From Deltaproteobacteria bacterium (GTDB lineage: Bacteria > Desulfobacterota > Desulfobacteria > Desulfobacterales > JAFDFH01), in contig JAFDFH010000129.1 in NCBI GenBank assembly GCA_019309945.1, forward strand, positions 1 to 7,017: a stretch of 7,017 nt of DNA, given 5' to 3'. Below the pieces are notes generated by a model. The model searched no databases. It saw only the letters and a program-made list of their open reading frames with translations, and was not told the DNA's origin. Both the position numbers and the translations under genes were made by a program. Shown one piece after another: positions 1 to 5,800 of this stretch. Position 1 is the stretch's first letter. Each line of letters starts with the position of its first letter.

Positions 1-261
1 ATTGTTTATGACATTGTCCGTAAAATGGACACGTTGTCTGCTGGTGAAAAAGAAAAAATTCATGGAAATATAGAAGACCCGCACATCCTTGTTGCAGAGA
101 TGGACGAGAGAATCGATCAGATCCGTGAAAGTTGCACCCCTGAAACCGGTATCGACGATATCAAAACAGATAGGGAAAAGTTCGACCACAGTATGTCAGA
201 TCTTCGTGTAAAGGCTGAGGATGCCATGCAGGTGCTTGGAGCTGGTAACTTTGGCGGCTAA
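1..261 (+). CDS. 3' end of an unidentified acidic helical protein (5' truncated by window edge)
   Basis: The frame is open from the first base to the TAA at 259-261, giving 86 visible residues. The first ATG in the frame (position 25) has no Shine-Dalgarno sequence before it, so I read this as the tail of a longer gene rather than a complete 78-residue protein. The visible part is rich in Glu, Asp, Lys and Arg, has long heptad-like stretches suggesting helix or coiled coil, contains one cysteine, and ends in a glycine-rich tail (GAGNFGG). No membrane segment or catalytic motif is visible. I do not recognise the family and assign no function. It is followed by a 90-nt gap with a strong stem-loop, so it probably ends its own transcript. 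Confidence 0.55.
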   Translation: MVYDIVRKMDTLSAGEKEKIHGNIEDPHILVAEMDERIDQIRESCTPETGIDDIKTDREKFDHSMSDLRVKAEDAMQVLGAGNFGG

Positions 262-301
262 ACCGGTTTTCCCGGGATCTGTGTGGTGAATAAGGGACTA
301 T

Positions 302-327
302 GGGCAGCGGGATCTTAGCCGCTGCCC
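302..327 (+). terminator. Perfect 9-bp GC-rich stem-loop between genes, without a U-tract
   Basis: GGGCAGCGG (302-310) is the exact reverse complement of CCGCTGCCC (319-327), with an 8-nt loop. It lies 41 nt after the stop of the upstream gene and 24 nt before the thioredoxin start. No run of T follows (TGTCAC), so it is not a standard intrinsic terminator. It could stabilise a 3' end, act as a weak terminator, or shape the 5' leader of the thioredoxin mRNA. Its stem resembles that of the clear terminator at 6231-6262. Confidence 0.5.
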
Positions 328-351
328 TGTCACAAAGCAAAAGGAGCGTCG

Positions 352-678
352 GTGAGGATGGAATCAAAAGAAGCACTGGACTTAAAACAGTTTGAAAACA
401 AAATCAAGTCAGGGGTCACGCTAGTTGACTTTAACGCCCCCTGGTGCGCGCCGTGCCGTGTCATGGAACCGGTACTCAAACAACTAACTGAAAATTTTAT
501 TGGAAAGGCTCAGGTGTTTGAATTGAATGTGGATGAAAATCAGCAACTGGCAATGCATCTGGATATCATGAGCATTCCAACTTTGATCATTTTTAGACAA
601 GGGCAGGAGGTCAAACGGTTTATCGGTATACAACCGGTTGAAGCCCTTTCCGAGGTAATTGAAAATGCGTTGACTTAA
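352..678 (+). CDS. Thioredoxin with WCAPC active site
   Basis: A 108-residue protein with the thioredoxin fold throughout. It is predicted to be a cytoplasmic thiol-disulfide oxidoreductase, since no signal peptide or membrane segment is seen. The active site is FNAPWCAPCR, with cysteines at residues 32 and 35, and the conserved cis-proline is at residue 76 in SIPT. The length is that of classical thioredoxins, but the usual WCGPC is WCAPC, a variant found in some thioredoxin-like proteins that may shift redox potential. I chose the GTG at 352 because AAGGAG (341-346) lies 5 nt upstream. The ATG at 358, 11 nt from the same site, is a possible alternative and would drop two residues. The stop is 16 nt before the DUF1638 gene, which suggests cotranscription. 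No thioredoxin reductase gene lies in the window, so its electron donor is unknown. Confidence 0.93.
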   Translation: MRMESKEALDLKQFENKIKSGVTLVDFNAPWCAPCRVMEPVLKQLTENFIGKAQVFELNVDENQQLAMHLDIMSIPTLIIFRQGQEVKRFIGIQPVEALSEVIENALT

Positions 679-694
679 AACAGGAAGGCTATGA

Positions 695-1348
695 ATGCAA
701 ACCATTTCTTTTGAAGATATTGCCATTGTTGCCTGTGGTACTTTAAGCCTTGAGTTAAACCATCTAAAGAAGGAAGGCTTTTTGGACACCCGTCATCTTT
801 TTTTTACTTCGCCGGGTCTTCACCAGGACATTCGCGAACTGGAACGCCAGCTTATTGCACGCATACACAAGGCCAGGGAAAAAACGGGCAAGGTTCTCGT
901 CGTATACGGAGGCAAGTTCTGTTATGTCAATGCTGATGAGCCCACCCGAACGATGCAACAGATCCTTGAAGAACAGGGCCCCGGTATTTTACGGGTGCAG
1001 GCGACCCATTGTATGGACATGATTGCAAGCGAAGACCAGCGCGAAAAAATTGCAAGTGCGATTGCCGGCGGGGAGCCGGTATGGTGGATGACGCCGGGCT
1101 GGATAAAATATCAGGCGCAGGTGTTCAAAGGATGGGACCAGGGGCTTGCCAATGAAAACTTTCCAAGGCATACGGGCGGGGCAATCGTTCTGGACGCCGT
1201 CGGCTTTATGGATGAATATATGGCCGAACATCCGGAAGAGTTACTGGAATACTCGGACTGGATGGGAATTCCGATTATACCTTATCCAGTAACTTTGGAT
1301 CGGTTCAAAGCGCTTCTCGCAGCGCAGGCCGTAAATTTTGAAAACTAA
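695..1348 (+). CDS. DUF1638 domain protein
   Basis: A 217-residue soluble protein that I assign to DUF1638 by its pattern of motifs: an N-terminal IVACGTLSLEL strand (Cys14), a central VVYGGKFCYVN segment (Cys76), HCMDMIA (His105, Cys106), and the hallmark WWMTPGW (residues 130-136). Near the C-terminus comes a DAVGFMDEY segment. Family members often lie in corrinoid and methyltransferase clusters of anaerobes and methanogens, but their biochemistry is not settled. The three conserved cysteines and the histidine look like possible metal or cofactor ligands, which is inference. The start is ATG 695 with AGGAAGG (682-688) 6 nt upstream. An ATG at 691 is out of frame and stops after a few codons. 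No corrinoid protein or methyltransferase is visible nearby. The thioredoxin gene ends 16 nt upstream, so a thiol-dependent partnership is conceivable but unproven. Confidence 0.8.
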   Translation: MQTISFEDIAIVACGTLSLELNHLKKEGFLDTRHLFFTSPGLHQDIRELERQLIARIHKAREKTGKVLVVYGGKFCYVNADEPTRTMQQILEEQGPGILRVQATHCMDMIASEDQREKIASAIAGGEPVWWMTPGWIKYQAQVFKGWDQGLANENFPRHTGGAIVLDAVGFMDEYMAEHPEELLEYSDWMGIPIIPYPVTLDRFKALLAAQAVNFEN

Positions 1349-1405
1349 GGAAGGTTGGGAAAAATTATTAATCACACTCGAATTTTTTTATAAAGGAGGC
1401 AAATT

Positions 1406-1696
1406 ATGTTTGTACACAGAGGCAAATTGGTTATAAATAATGAAGCGTATGATAAATTTATTGGGTTGATGAAAAGTTATGACGAGCTGCTAAGGCAACA
1501 CGGCCTTTTCAATTCGTACTTGATTGAGGTGGAAAATGCTCCGGGCCACTTCTGGCATGAAACCTTTTGGCACGATAAAGCGTCATGGGAGGCTTTTTTA
1601 GAACTGGATGCACATAAAGCGATGCATGAAAAATTAGAATCAATACTACTACAACCCGTTAATAGAAATTTCGGGAATCTTGTTCTTTCTGCCTGA
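1406..1696 (+). CDS. Small dimeric alpha/beta-barrel protein, ABM (antibiotic biosynthesis monooxygenase)-like
   Basis: A 96-residue soluble protein whose size and pattern fit the ABM / ferredoxin-like dimeric barrel group: an N-terminal strand (FVHRGKLVI), a long helix (YDKFIGLMKSYDELLRQH), a strand ending in an aromatic segment (HFWHETFWHDKASWEAFLEL), then DAHKAMHEKLESIL. The W-x-x-x-A-x-x-A-H-type layout in the second half is typical of ABM proteins that bind hydrophobic or haem-like ligands, but individual functions in the family vary widely and none can be assigned here. The protein is notably rich in Trp, Phe and His. The start is ATG 1406 with a very good site, AAAGGAGG at 1392-1399. 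It lies 57 nt after the DUF1638 gene and probably extends that transcript. The inverted repeat begins only 4 nt after its stop. Confidence 0.6.
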   Translation: MFVHRGKLVINNEAYDKFIGLMKSYDELLRQHGLFNSYLIEVENAPGHFWHETFWHDKASWEAFLELDAHKAMHEKLESILLQPVNRNFGNLVLSA

Positions 1697-1700
1697 TAAC

Positions 1701-1779
1701 TAGTGCCCAAACGAAAACTAGACAGTTTTTCCAAGTTCAAGGAAGGCGATCCGCCTGAGGTGGATTAACCGAAGGAATA
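1701..1779 (+). repeat. Interspersed repeat, copy A (inverted relative to 5801-5879)
   Basis: This segment begins TAGTGCCCAAACGAAAA and contains CCAAGTTCAAGGAAGGCG and GAGGTGGATTAACC. Read on the opposite strand, 5801-5879 carries the same sequence with about 7 differences in 79 positions and no gap. An internal AGGCG-ATC-CGCCT hairpin is kept in copy B with one change that can still form a G-U pair. Beyond 1779 copy A continues into AATAC (1776-1780), a short loop and GTATT (1786-1790). Weak complementarity to the left half persists to about 1843, so copy A may be a full imperfect palindrome of about 145 nt of which copy B is one arm. The arrangement resembles a MITE or another small intergenic repeat. 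The pentamer ATAAC (1696-1700) abuts its outer end. Confidence 0.82.
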
Positions 1780-1845
1780 CATTGCGTATTTTGAGGATTA
1801 AAATTTGAGCCTGACGCCGGAATTGGACAAAAGGGGGCGTTCCCC

Positions 1846-1971
1846 AAAGATCTAACAATAGGGCTTACAACCATAACTGCGACCAGCTTTTTCTTCGAGA
1901 TCATTGGACCGATTTTTACAAGGTTTGCGCTAAAAAAAGCCGGTGAAATTCCGCATGAGGAATCAATGTAA
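1846..1971 (+). pseudogene. C-terminal remnant of a cation:proton (Na+/H+ or Kef-type) antiporter
   Basis: An open frame ending in TAA at 1969-1971 encodes 41 residues including TATSFFFEIIGPIFTRFAL followed by KKAGEIPHEES. A last transmembrane segment, then EIIGP, then a basic-Ala-Gly-Glu tail is what I expect at the C-terminus of CPA-type monovalent cation:proton antiporters. No suitable start is present: the same frame meets TGA at 1792-1794, inside the repeat region, and the rest of the gene (normally over 350 codons) is absent. I therefore read it as a decayed 3' end left after a deletion or insertion next to repeat copy A. The antiporter assignment rests on a short segment. The decayed status is firmer than the exact family. 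Confidence 0.6.
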
Positions 1972-1999
1972 GCACCTTTTCCCTATTATTATTCATAAA

Positions 2000-2086
2000 A
2001 AGGAGGATGAAATGAATTTTTCAGAAATTATCAAGACAGAAAAAGATGAAGGAAAGGAGGTTAAAGGCTATGCTGGAAATAAATAA
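2000..2086 (+). CDS. 24-codon leader ORF overlapping the uspA start
   Basis: ATG at 2012 has a near-ideal ribosome binding site, AAGGAGG at 2000-2006 (included in the interval), 5 nt upstream. It opens a frame of 24 codons that stops with TAA at 2084-2086. The peptide is hydrophilic and Lys/Glu-rich (MNFSEIIKTEKDEGKEVK then GYAGNK) and matches no family I know. Its end overlaps the first 17 nt of the uspA gene in another frame, and the uspA binding site lies inside it. This arrangement suits translational coupling, with ribosomes finishing the leader opening the uspA start. It could instead be the leftover N-terminus of a lost gene. There is no run of one amino acid that would point to classical attenuation. 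Confidence 0.4.
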   Translation, partial: KEDEMNFSEIIKTEKDEGKEVKGYAGNK

Positions 2087-2525
2087 AATTCTTTTCCCTG
2101 TTGATTTTACAGAAAATTCGGCCAAGATTTTACCTTATGTTCTATCCGTTTCGGACAAATATAATAGTATGATATACCTCATCCATGTCGTAGAGGACCT
2201 TGCTAAGTGGGTGCTCGGAATTAATGTACCCCATACCAATTTAGAATCATGTCAAAAAGAAGCATCGGCTTGGGCCGAGCAGGCCATGGACAAAATTTGT
2301 AAAGAGCAGCTGCAAAGCTGCCCCAACTTTCAAAGAATAATTGTTTCCGGAGACCCGGCCCAAGAGATCTTAAAGGCCATTGCATCCGAAGACATAGACC
2401 TGGTAATTATGGGAACACATGGCCGCAAAGGACTGGATCATGTCATCTTTGGGAGTGTGGCCGAAAATGTGGTGAAGAAATCAAGCGTCCCTGTGTTGAC
2501 TGTTAATCCTTATAAACTCAAGTAA
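2070..2525 (+). CDS. Universal stress protein, UspA family, ATP-binding type
   Basis: A single-domain universal stress protein of 151 residues, the usual length. The N-terminus ILFPVDFTENSAK supplies the first strand with the conserved Asp12. The C-terminal nucleotide-binding motif is complete: Gly115-x2-Gly118-x9-Gly128-Ser129 in GTHGRKGLDHVIFGSVA, so ATP or AMP binding and dimerisation are expected. The closing strand is SVPVLTV. Such proteins act in the cytoplasm as nucleotide-dependent stress regulators and often bind a neighbouring membrane protein. I chose ATG 2070 because AAAGGAGG (2053-2060) lies 9 nt upstream and the protein then begins directly before the first strand. An ATG at 2046 in the same frame would add eight residues with no ribosome binding site. 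The next gene, a membrane exporter, starts 13 nt after the stop with only a weak site, which suggests translational coupling and a functional pair. Confidence 0.93.
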   Translation: MLEINKILFPVDFTENSAKILPYVLSVSDKYNSMIYLIHVVEDLAKWVLGINVPHTNLESCQKEASAWAEQAMDKICKEQLQSCPNFQRIIVSGDPAQEILKAIASEDIDLVIMGTHGRKGLDHVIFGSVAENVVKKSSVPVLTVNPYKLK

Positions 2526-2538
2526 GGTTACATTACAC

Positions 2539-3588
2539 ATGGAACTACTGTCTATATTCAAACAGGCTTTAATCATCAGCTTCTTTGTGTTTGTCATGAT
2601 GCTTTTGGTCGACTTTATTGATATTGCGACCAAAGGACGAATATCGGACCTTATGCACGGAGGCCGATGGCGCCAGTATACCCTGGCCTCCGTTCTGGGT
2701 TCCACACCCGGGTGTTTAGGCGCGTTCATGAATGTAACCTTTTATGTTCACGGAATGATCTCATTTGGCGCCATTGTCGGCGGAATGATCGCCACGTCCG
2801 GGGACGAGGCCTTTGTAATGCTCGTTGAGTTTCCTGGAACGGCCTTGTTGCTCTTTGGGTTGTTATTTGTATGCGGCCTCTTTTTTGCCGTGATCAGTGA
2901 TAAGGTCATCGGCGCTCTTGGTATCGTGCCCTGTGAATCCTGCCGTGAATCCCGTTGTGAACACTGCCTGTCAGATCTGGATGACGGGGAAGGTCTCGGT
3001 GAAATCTTTCGTTTAAAAAATATGTTTAAAAACATATCATCCCTTTCCTTTACACGATTTCTTTTACTCATGCTGATAGGGTCCTTTCTGGCACTGTTTT
3101 TCGCCGGAATACTTGGCGGCCCTGACTGGAACTGGAAACGAATTACATTCGTTGGCTTAGCCTTTTGTTCATTATTTATCGCGATGGTTTCCACGGACCA
3201 CTATCTGCACGATCATATCTGGGAGCACATTATTAAAAAACATTTGTTCAGGGTTTTTCTATGGACCTTTGGTGCTCTGCTTTTTGTTCATTGGGGGTTG
3301 TCGTTTGGGAGCCTGGATGGGTATATCCGTGATAATATGATGTGGGTCCTTTTAATCGGTGCTTTGATTGGAATTGTCCCTGAATCCGGCCCGCATCTGG
3401 TATTTGTCATGATGTATGCGAAGGGACTGATTCCGTTTTCAGTGTTGTTTACGACGTCATTTGTCCAGGACGGGCATGGCATGCTCCCGCTGCTGTCCTA
3501 TAGCATCAAAGACGCAGTGCTCATAAAAGTATTAAATTTGACTTTTGGAATAGCCACCGGTGGTATTCTTTTCGCCTTGGGATTATAG
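2539..3588 (+). CDS. Putative ten-TM heavy-metal / manganese exporter (ArsP_2-like permease)
   Basis: A 349-residue integral membrane protein with about ten hydrophobic segments and two internally related halves. The first half carries GSTPGCLGAF (54-63) and ATSGDEAFVML (85-95). The second carries GIVPESGPHLVF and TTSFVQDGHGMLPLLSYS. This two-fold Gly-Pro-rich pattern is the one I associate with PF11449 (putative ten-TM heavy-metal exporter, often annotated as a manganese transporter or arsenic efflux protein). Substrate is not established. Between the halves lies a soluble loop with cysteines at 132, 135, 140 and 143 (PCESCRESRCEHC), a likely metal-binding tetracysteine site, followed by an acidic DLDDGEG stretch. 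A second polar loop has HDHIWEHIIKKH, also a candidate ligand cluster. ATG 2539 follows uspA by 13 nt and has only AAGG at a distance, so translation is probably coupled. A related C-terminus survives at 4390-4452. Confidence 0.85.
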   Translation: MELLSIFKQALIISFFVFVMMLLVDFIDIATKGRISDLMHGGRWRQYTLASVLGSTPGCLGAFMNVTFYVHGMISFGAIVGGMIATSGDEAFVMLVEFPGTALLLFGLLFVCGLFFAVISDKVIGALGIVPCESCRESRCEHCLSDLDDGEGLGEIFRLKNMFKNISSLSFTRFLLLMLIGSFLALFFAGILGGPDWNWKRITFVGLAFCSLFIAMVSTDHYLHDHIWEHIIKKHLFRVFLWTFGALLFVHWGLSFGSLDGYIRDNMMWVLLIGALIGIVPESGPHLVFVMMYAKGLIPFSVLFTTSFVQDGHGMLPLLSYSIKDAVLIKVLNLTFGIATGGILFALGL

Positions 3589-3816
3589 AAGAAATATTTT
3601 AGATATGGCCTAGAAAAATTAAACCATCCCGATCAGATGCTGATATGATTATTAACAAATCGGTAATGCTTCCACCTCCGCCTTAAAAAAAAGGCATAGT
3701 AATATTTAAAGGTTAAATGAGAAGTAAAAAAAGAATGGCTGTTTAGAGAAAATAAAAGCAAGGCAGCAGGAATCCCGAAAAAAATCAAATCTAAAAAAAT
3801 CGAAAGGAGAACGGTT
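3589..3816 (+). other. AT-rich intergenic region without a gene
   Basis: This 228-nt spacer is AT-rich and holds no credible ORF. Two small inverted repeats are visible: ATCAG-ATG-CTGAT (3632-3644), which could be an operator half-site pair, and GCCTT-A6-AAGGC (3680-3695), too short for a convincing terminator. No clear -35/-10 pair stands out. The gap and the strong ribosome binding site before the next gene suggest that the CBS gene has its own promoter here, but I cannot place it. AAAGGAG at 3803-3809 serves the GTG at 3817. Confidence 0.4.
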
Positions 3817-4368
3817 GTGAAATCAATTTTAGTTAAAGAGATGATGGTCCCTATTGCCGATTATGCAACTGTTGATGAGGATGCGACCCTCTATGAGGTT
3901 GTTTTGGCCCTGGAGGGGGCTCAGCAAAAAAAAGAAAATAATAATAAATATATTGATGTTCTAGTACTTGATAAGGCTGAAAATGTCGTGGGGAAAGTCA
4001 GCCCGCTAGATTTGATAAAAGGCCTGGAAGAAGGATATAATAAAATAGGAGAACTCAAATATGTATCGCATAGTGGGTATACGATCGAGTTTATCCGATC
4101 GATGATGGAAAAATATAAGCTTTGGGAAAAGCCGCTGGACCAGATTTGCATGAAAGCGGCTCAGAGAAAAGTTAAAAATATCATGTCCACGCCATCTGAG
4201 GATGAATACATTGAAGCCAACCTATCTCTTGATGCGGCTATTCATCAAATATTAATGGGCCGTTATCAATCTTTAATAGTCATCGAGGCAGATAAAATCC
4301 AGGGATTATTACAGGCGAGTGATGTCTATAGGCATATCTGCAGTCTTATAAAGGCGTGCCGGTTGTAA
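3817..4368 (+). CDS. Two-CBS-domain protein
   Basis: A soluble 183-residue protein made of a pair of CBS domains (Bateman module) and no catalytic domain. The first CBS spans about residues 4-70, from VKEMMVPIADYATVDEDATL to GKVSPLDLIKGL. The second spans about 118-178, from KVKNIMSTPSEDEYIEANL to IQGLLQASDVYRHI. The linker of about 45 residues is longer than in most tandem pairs, and the first domain contains a Lys/Asn-rich insertion (QQKKENNNKY). Stand-alone CBS pairs usually bind AMP, ATP, NAD, SAM or cyclic dinucleotides and regulate a partner protein. The GTG start at 3817 is supported by AAAGGAG 7 nt upstream and by immediate entry into the first strand. Its neighbours, a Usp and an ion exporter, suggest a regulatory role in transport. 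The c-di-AMP option is interesting because a cyclase lies 2 kb downstream, but this is inference. Confidence 0.9.
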   Translation: MKSILVKEMMVPIADYATVDEDATLYEVVLALEGAQQKKENNNKYIDVLVLDKAENVVGKVSPLDLIKGLEEGYNKIGELKYVSHSGYTIEFIRSMMEKYKLWEKPLDQICMKAAQRKVKNIMSTPSEDEYIEANLSLDAAIHQILMGRYQSLIVIEADKIQGLLQASDVYRHICSLIKACRL

Positions 4369-4389
4369 CCCTTTTTAGTACAAATCTGA

Positions 4390-4452
4390 TTATACTGGAT
4401 TCATACCTTTGGGATTGCCATTGGAGTTACTCTTTTTGCCCTGGGGCTATGA
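4390..4452 (+). pseudogene. C-terminal remnant of a second ArsP_2-like permease
   Basis: The frame ending in TGA at 4450-4452 reads LYWIHTFGIAIGVTLFALGL. The intact exporter ends LNLTFGIATGGILFALGL. TFGIA, a following Gly, and LFALGL coincide and both end at the stop. At the nucleotide level roughly 70% of the last 48 positions match, with many third-position changes, so this is not a fresh copy of the nearby gene but the end of an older paralogue. The same frame is closed by TGA at 4387-4389 and no upstream part remains. It sits between the CBS gene and the rubredoxin-like gene, so a whole transporter gene seems to have been deleted here. Confidence 0.7.
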
Positions 4453-4494
4453 AAAAGTATGATAGAAGCAAATACTGAAAGGAGGAAGAGAAAA

Positions 4495-4740
4495 ATGGAA
4501 AAAGACCAAGATAAATTTGTATGTGCACACTGTGGCTACACTGCGGATGGTAAATTCGAGGGCGATATCTGCCCCAGTTGCGGATTAACCTACTGGAAAT
4601 GCTCCAAGTGCGGATATCTTATTACCGCTCCGGGACCACCGGATGTCTGCCCGGAATGCGGAGAAAAATGTGAGTTCATAAATGTCACCTGCTACATTCC
4701 AGAGTGCGGAGGCCCGGGCCATGTTGATCCCCGCTTGTAG
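4495..4740 (+). CDS. Cysteine-rich rubredoxin-like / double zinc-ribbon protein
   Basis: An 81-residue protein with eleven cysteines. The first module has CAHC (10, 13) and CPSC (26, 29), a zinc-ribbon or rubredoxin-like knuckle pair. The second has CSKCGY (36, 39) and CPECG (52, 55), the CxxCGY...CPxCG layout of rubredoxins and of the rubrerythrin C-terminal domain. A tail follows with Cys59, Cys66 and Cys71 in CYIPECGGPG, ending DPRL. One or two iron or zinc sites are expected, giving an electron-transfer or metal-binding role in the cytoplasm. The metal cannot be read from sequence. The preferred start is ATG 4495, 9 nt after AAAGGAGG (4478-4485). An in-frame ATG at 4459 would add 12 residues of no family pattern and would place the binding site inside the gene. 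The radical SAM gene follows closely and may be cotranscribed. Confidence 0.82.
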   Translation: MEKDQDKFVCAHCGYTADGKFEGDICPSCGLTYWKCSKCGYLITAPGPPDVCPECGEKCEFINVTCYIPECGGPGHVDPRL

Positions 4741-4815
4741 ATCAAACCCCTCATCCGAAGATTTGGAAAGAACATCCATACCCGAATGGACCGAATGGCG
4801 AAAGAGAAAAATAGT

Positions 4816-5796
4816 ATGATTGCTTTCGGTCCTGTCCCATCAAGGCGTTTGGGGCACAGCCTGGGGATAAATAATATCCCGCCCAAGATATGCACCTATG
4901 CCTGTGTATACTGCCAGTTAGGATGTACCATAAAAATGCAGGTCGAGCGCCGCAGCTTCTATAATCCGTCCAAAATCTTACGGGATGTCCAGGACAAAGT
5001 GAAAAAGGTGAAAGCGACCGGGAACCCCATCGACTACCTGACCTTCGTGCCTGATGGGGAGCCTACCCTAGACATCAACCTTGCCCATGAGATCGATTTG
5101 TTGAAATCTTTAGGAATTAAGATTGCCGTAATTACCAACTCTTCCCTTATCTGGCGCAAGGATGTGCGCGAGGCGCTGATGCAAGCAGATTGGGTTTCAT
5201 TGAAGATAGACACCGCCCAAGAAATAATTTGGGGCCGGATTAATCGGCCCCATGGAATCCTGCAACTATCCTCGCTTCAGGATGGAATGTTCGAATTCGC
5301 GCGGGCTTACAGGGGACAACTTGTAACGGAAACGATGCTGGTTAGAGCGGTAAATGACAGTGCCGATAGCCTCAATAAGATTGCCGACTTGCTTGCTCGC
5401 TTAAAGCCTGCCAGGGCTTATTTATCCATTCCTACAAGGCCGCCGGCAGAGGAATGGGCACAACCGCCTTCCGAGGAAATCATCAATCGAGCTTATCATA
5501 TCCTCCGTGAGCGGATTGATCACGTGGAATATCTCATCGGATACGAAGGCAATGATTTCGCCTTTACGGGCAACGTCGAAGATGACCTGCTAAGTATCAC
5601 CGCCGTACATCCAATGCGTGAAGATGCTGTAAGCGACTTCTTGGCACGTGCCGGGGCTGATTGGTCTGTCATACACAGGCTGACAGAACGGGATCAACTC
5701 ATCGAGACGGCGTACAAAGGACGCAGGTTCTATATGAGAAGATTGCATGCGAGATCCACGGGATCGGTCTTTATCGATTCGGAGTATGGACGATGA
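4816..5796 (+). CDS. Radical SAM protein (COG0731-type Fe-S oxidoreductase)
   Basis: A soluble radical SAM enzyme of about 326 residues. The 4Fe-4S/SAM motif CTYACVYC places cysteines at 26, 30 and 33, directly after the family's characteristic N-terminus FGPVPSRRLGHSLGINNIPP. The SAM-binding glutamate segment VPDGEPTLD follows. The C-terminal part (GYEGNDFAFTGNVEDDL, then AVHPMREDAVSDFLARAG) is a winged-helix-like extension seen in bacterial members of this group. The relatives are often named for wyosine-type tRNA synthetases, but bacterial members have no demonstrated substrate, so none is assigned. The start is uncertain. ATG 4816 puts the protein right at the family's conserved N-terminus with a weak AAAGAGA site. 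ATG 4786 and 4795 in the same frame would add ten or seven residues, without a good ribosome site. Repeat copy B begins 4 nt after the stop. Confidence 0.9.
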   Translation: MIAFGPVPSRRLGHSLGINNIPPKICTYACVYCQLGCTIKMQVERRSFYNPSKILRDVQDKVKKVKATGNPIDYLTFVPDGEPTLDINLAHEIDLLKSLGIKIAVITNSSLIWRKDVREALMQADWVSLKIDTAQEIIWGRINRPHGILQLSSLQDGMFEFARAYRGQLVTETMLVRAVNDSADSLNKIADLLARLKPARAYLSIPTRPPAEEWAQPPSEEIINRAYHILRERIDHVEYLIGYEGNDFAFTGNVEDDLLSITAVHPMREDAVSDFLARAGADWSVIHRLTERDQLIETAYKGRRFYMRRLHARSTGSVFIDSEYGR

Positions 5797-5800
5797 TTTA

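Noticed and set aside
1703..1768. Possible 21-codon GTG-started peptide present in both repeat copies
   Set aside because: No ribosome site in either copy, and four of the five differences inside the frame change the amino acid, so coding is not supported.
2748..3194. 148-codon ORF on the minus strand inside the exporter gene
   Set aside because: It is antisense to a clear membrane-protein gene, with a low-complexity Pro/Ser/Lys-rich product and no family pattern. It is a shadow frame.
3680..3695. GCCTT-A6-AAGGC hairpin as a terminator after the exporter
   Set aside because: Only five base pairs and no following T-run on the + strand. Too weak to call.
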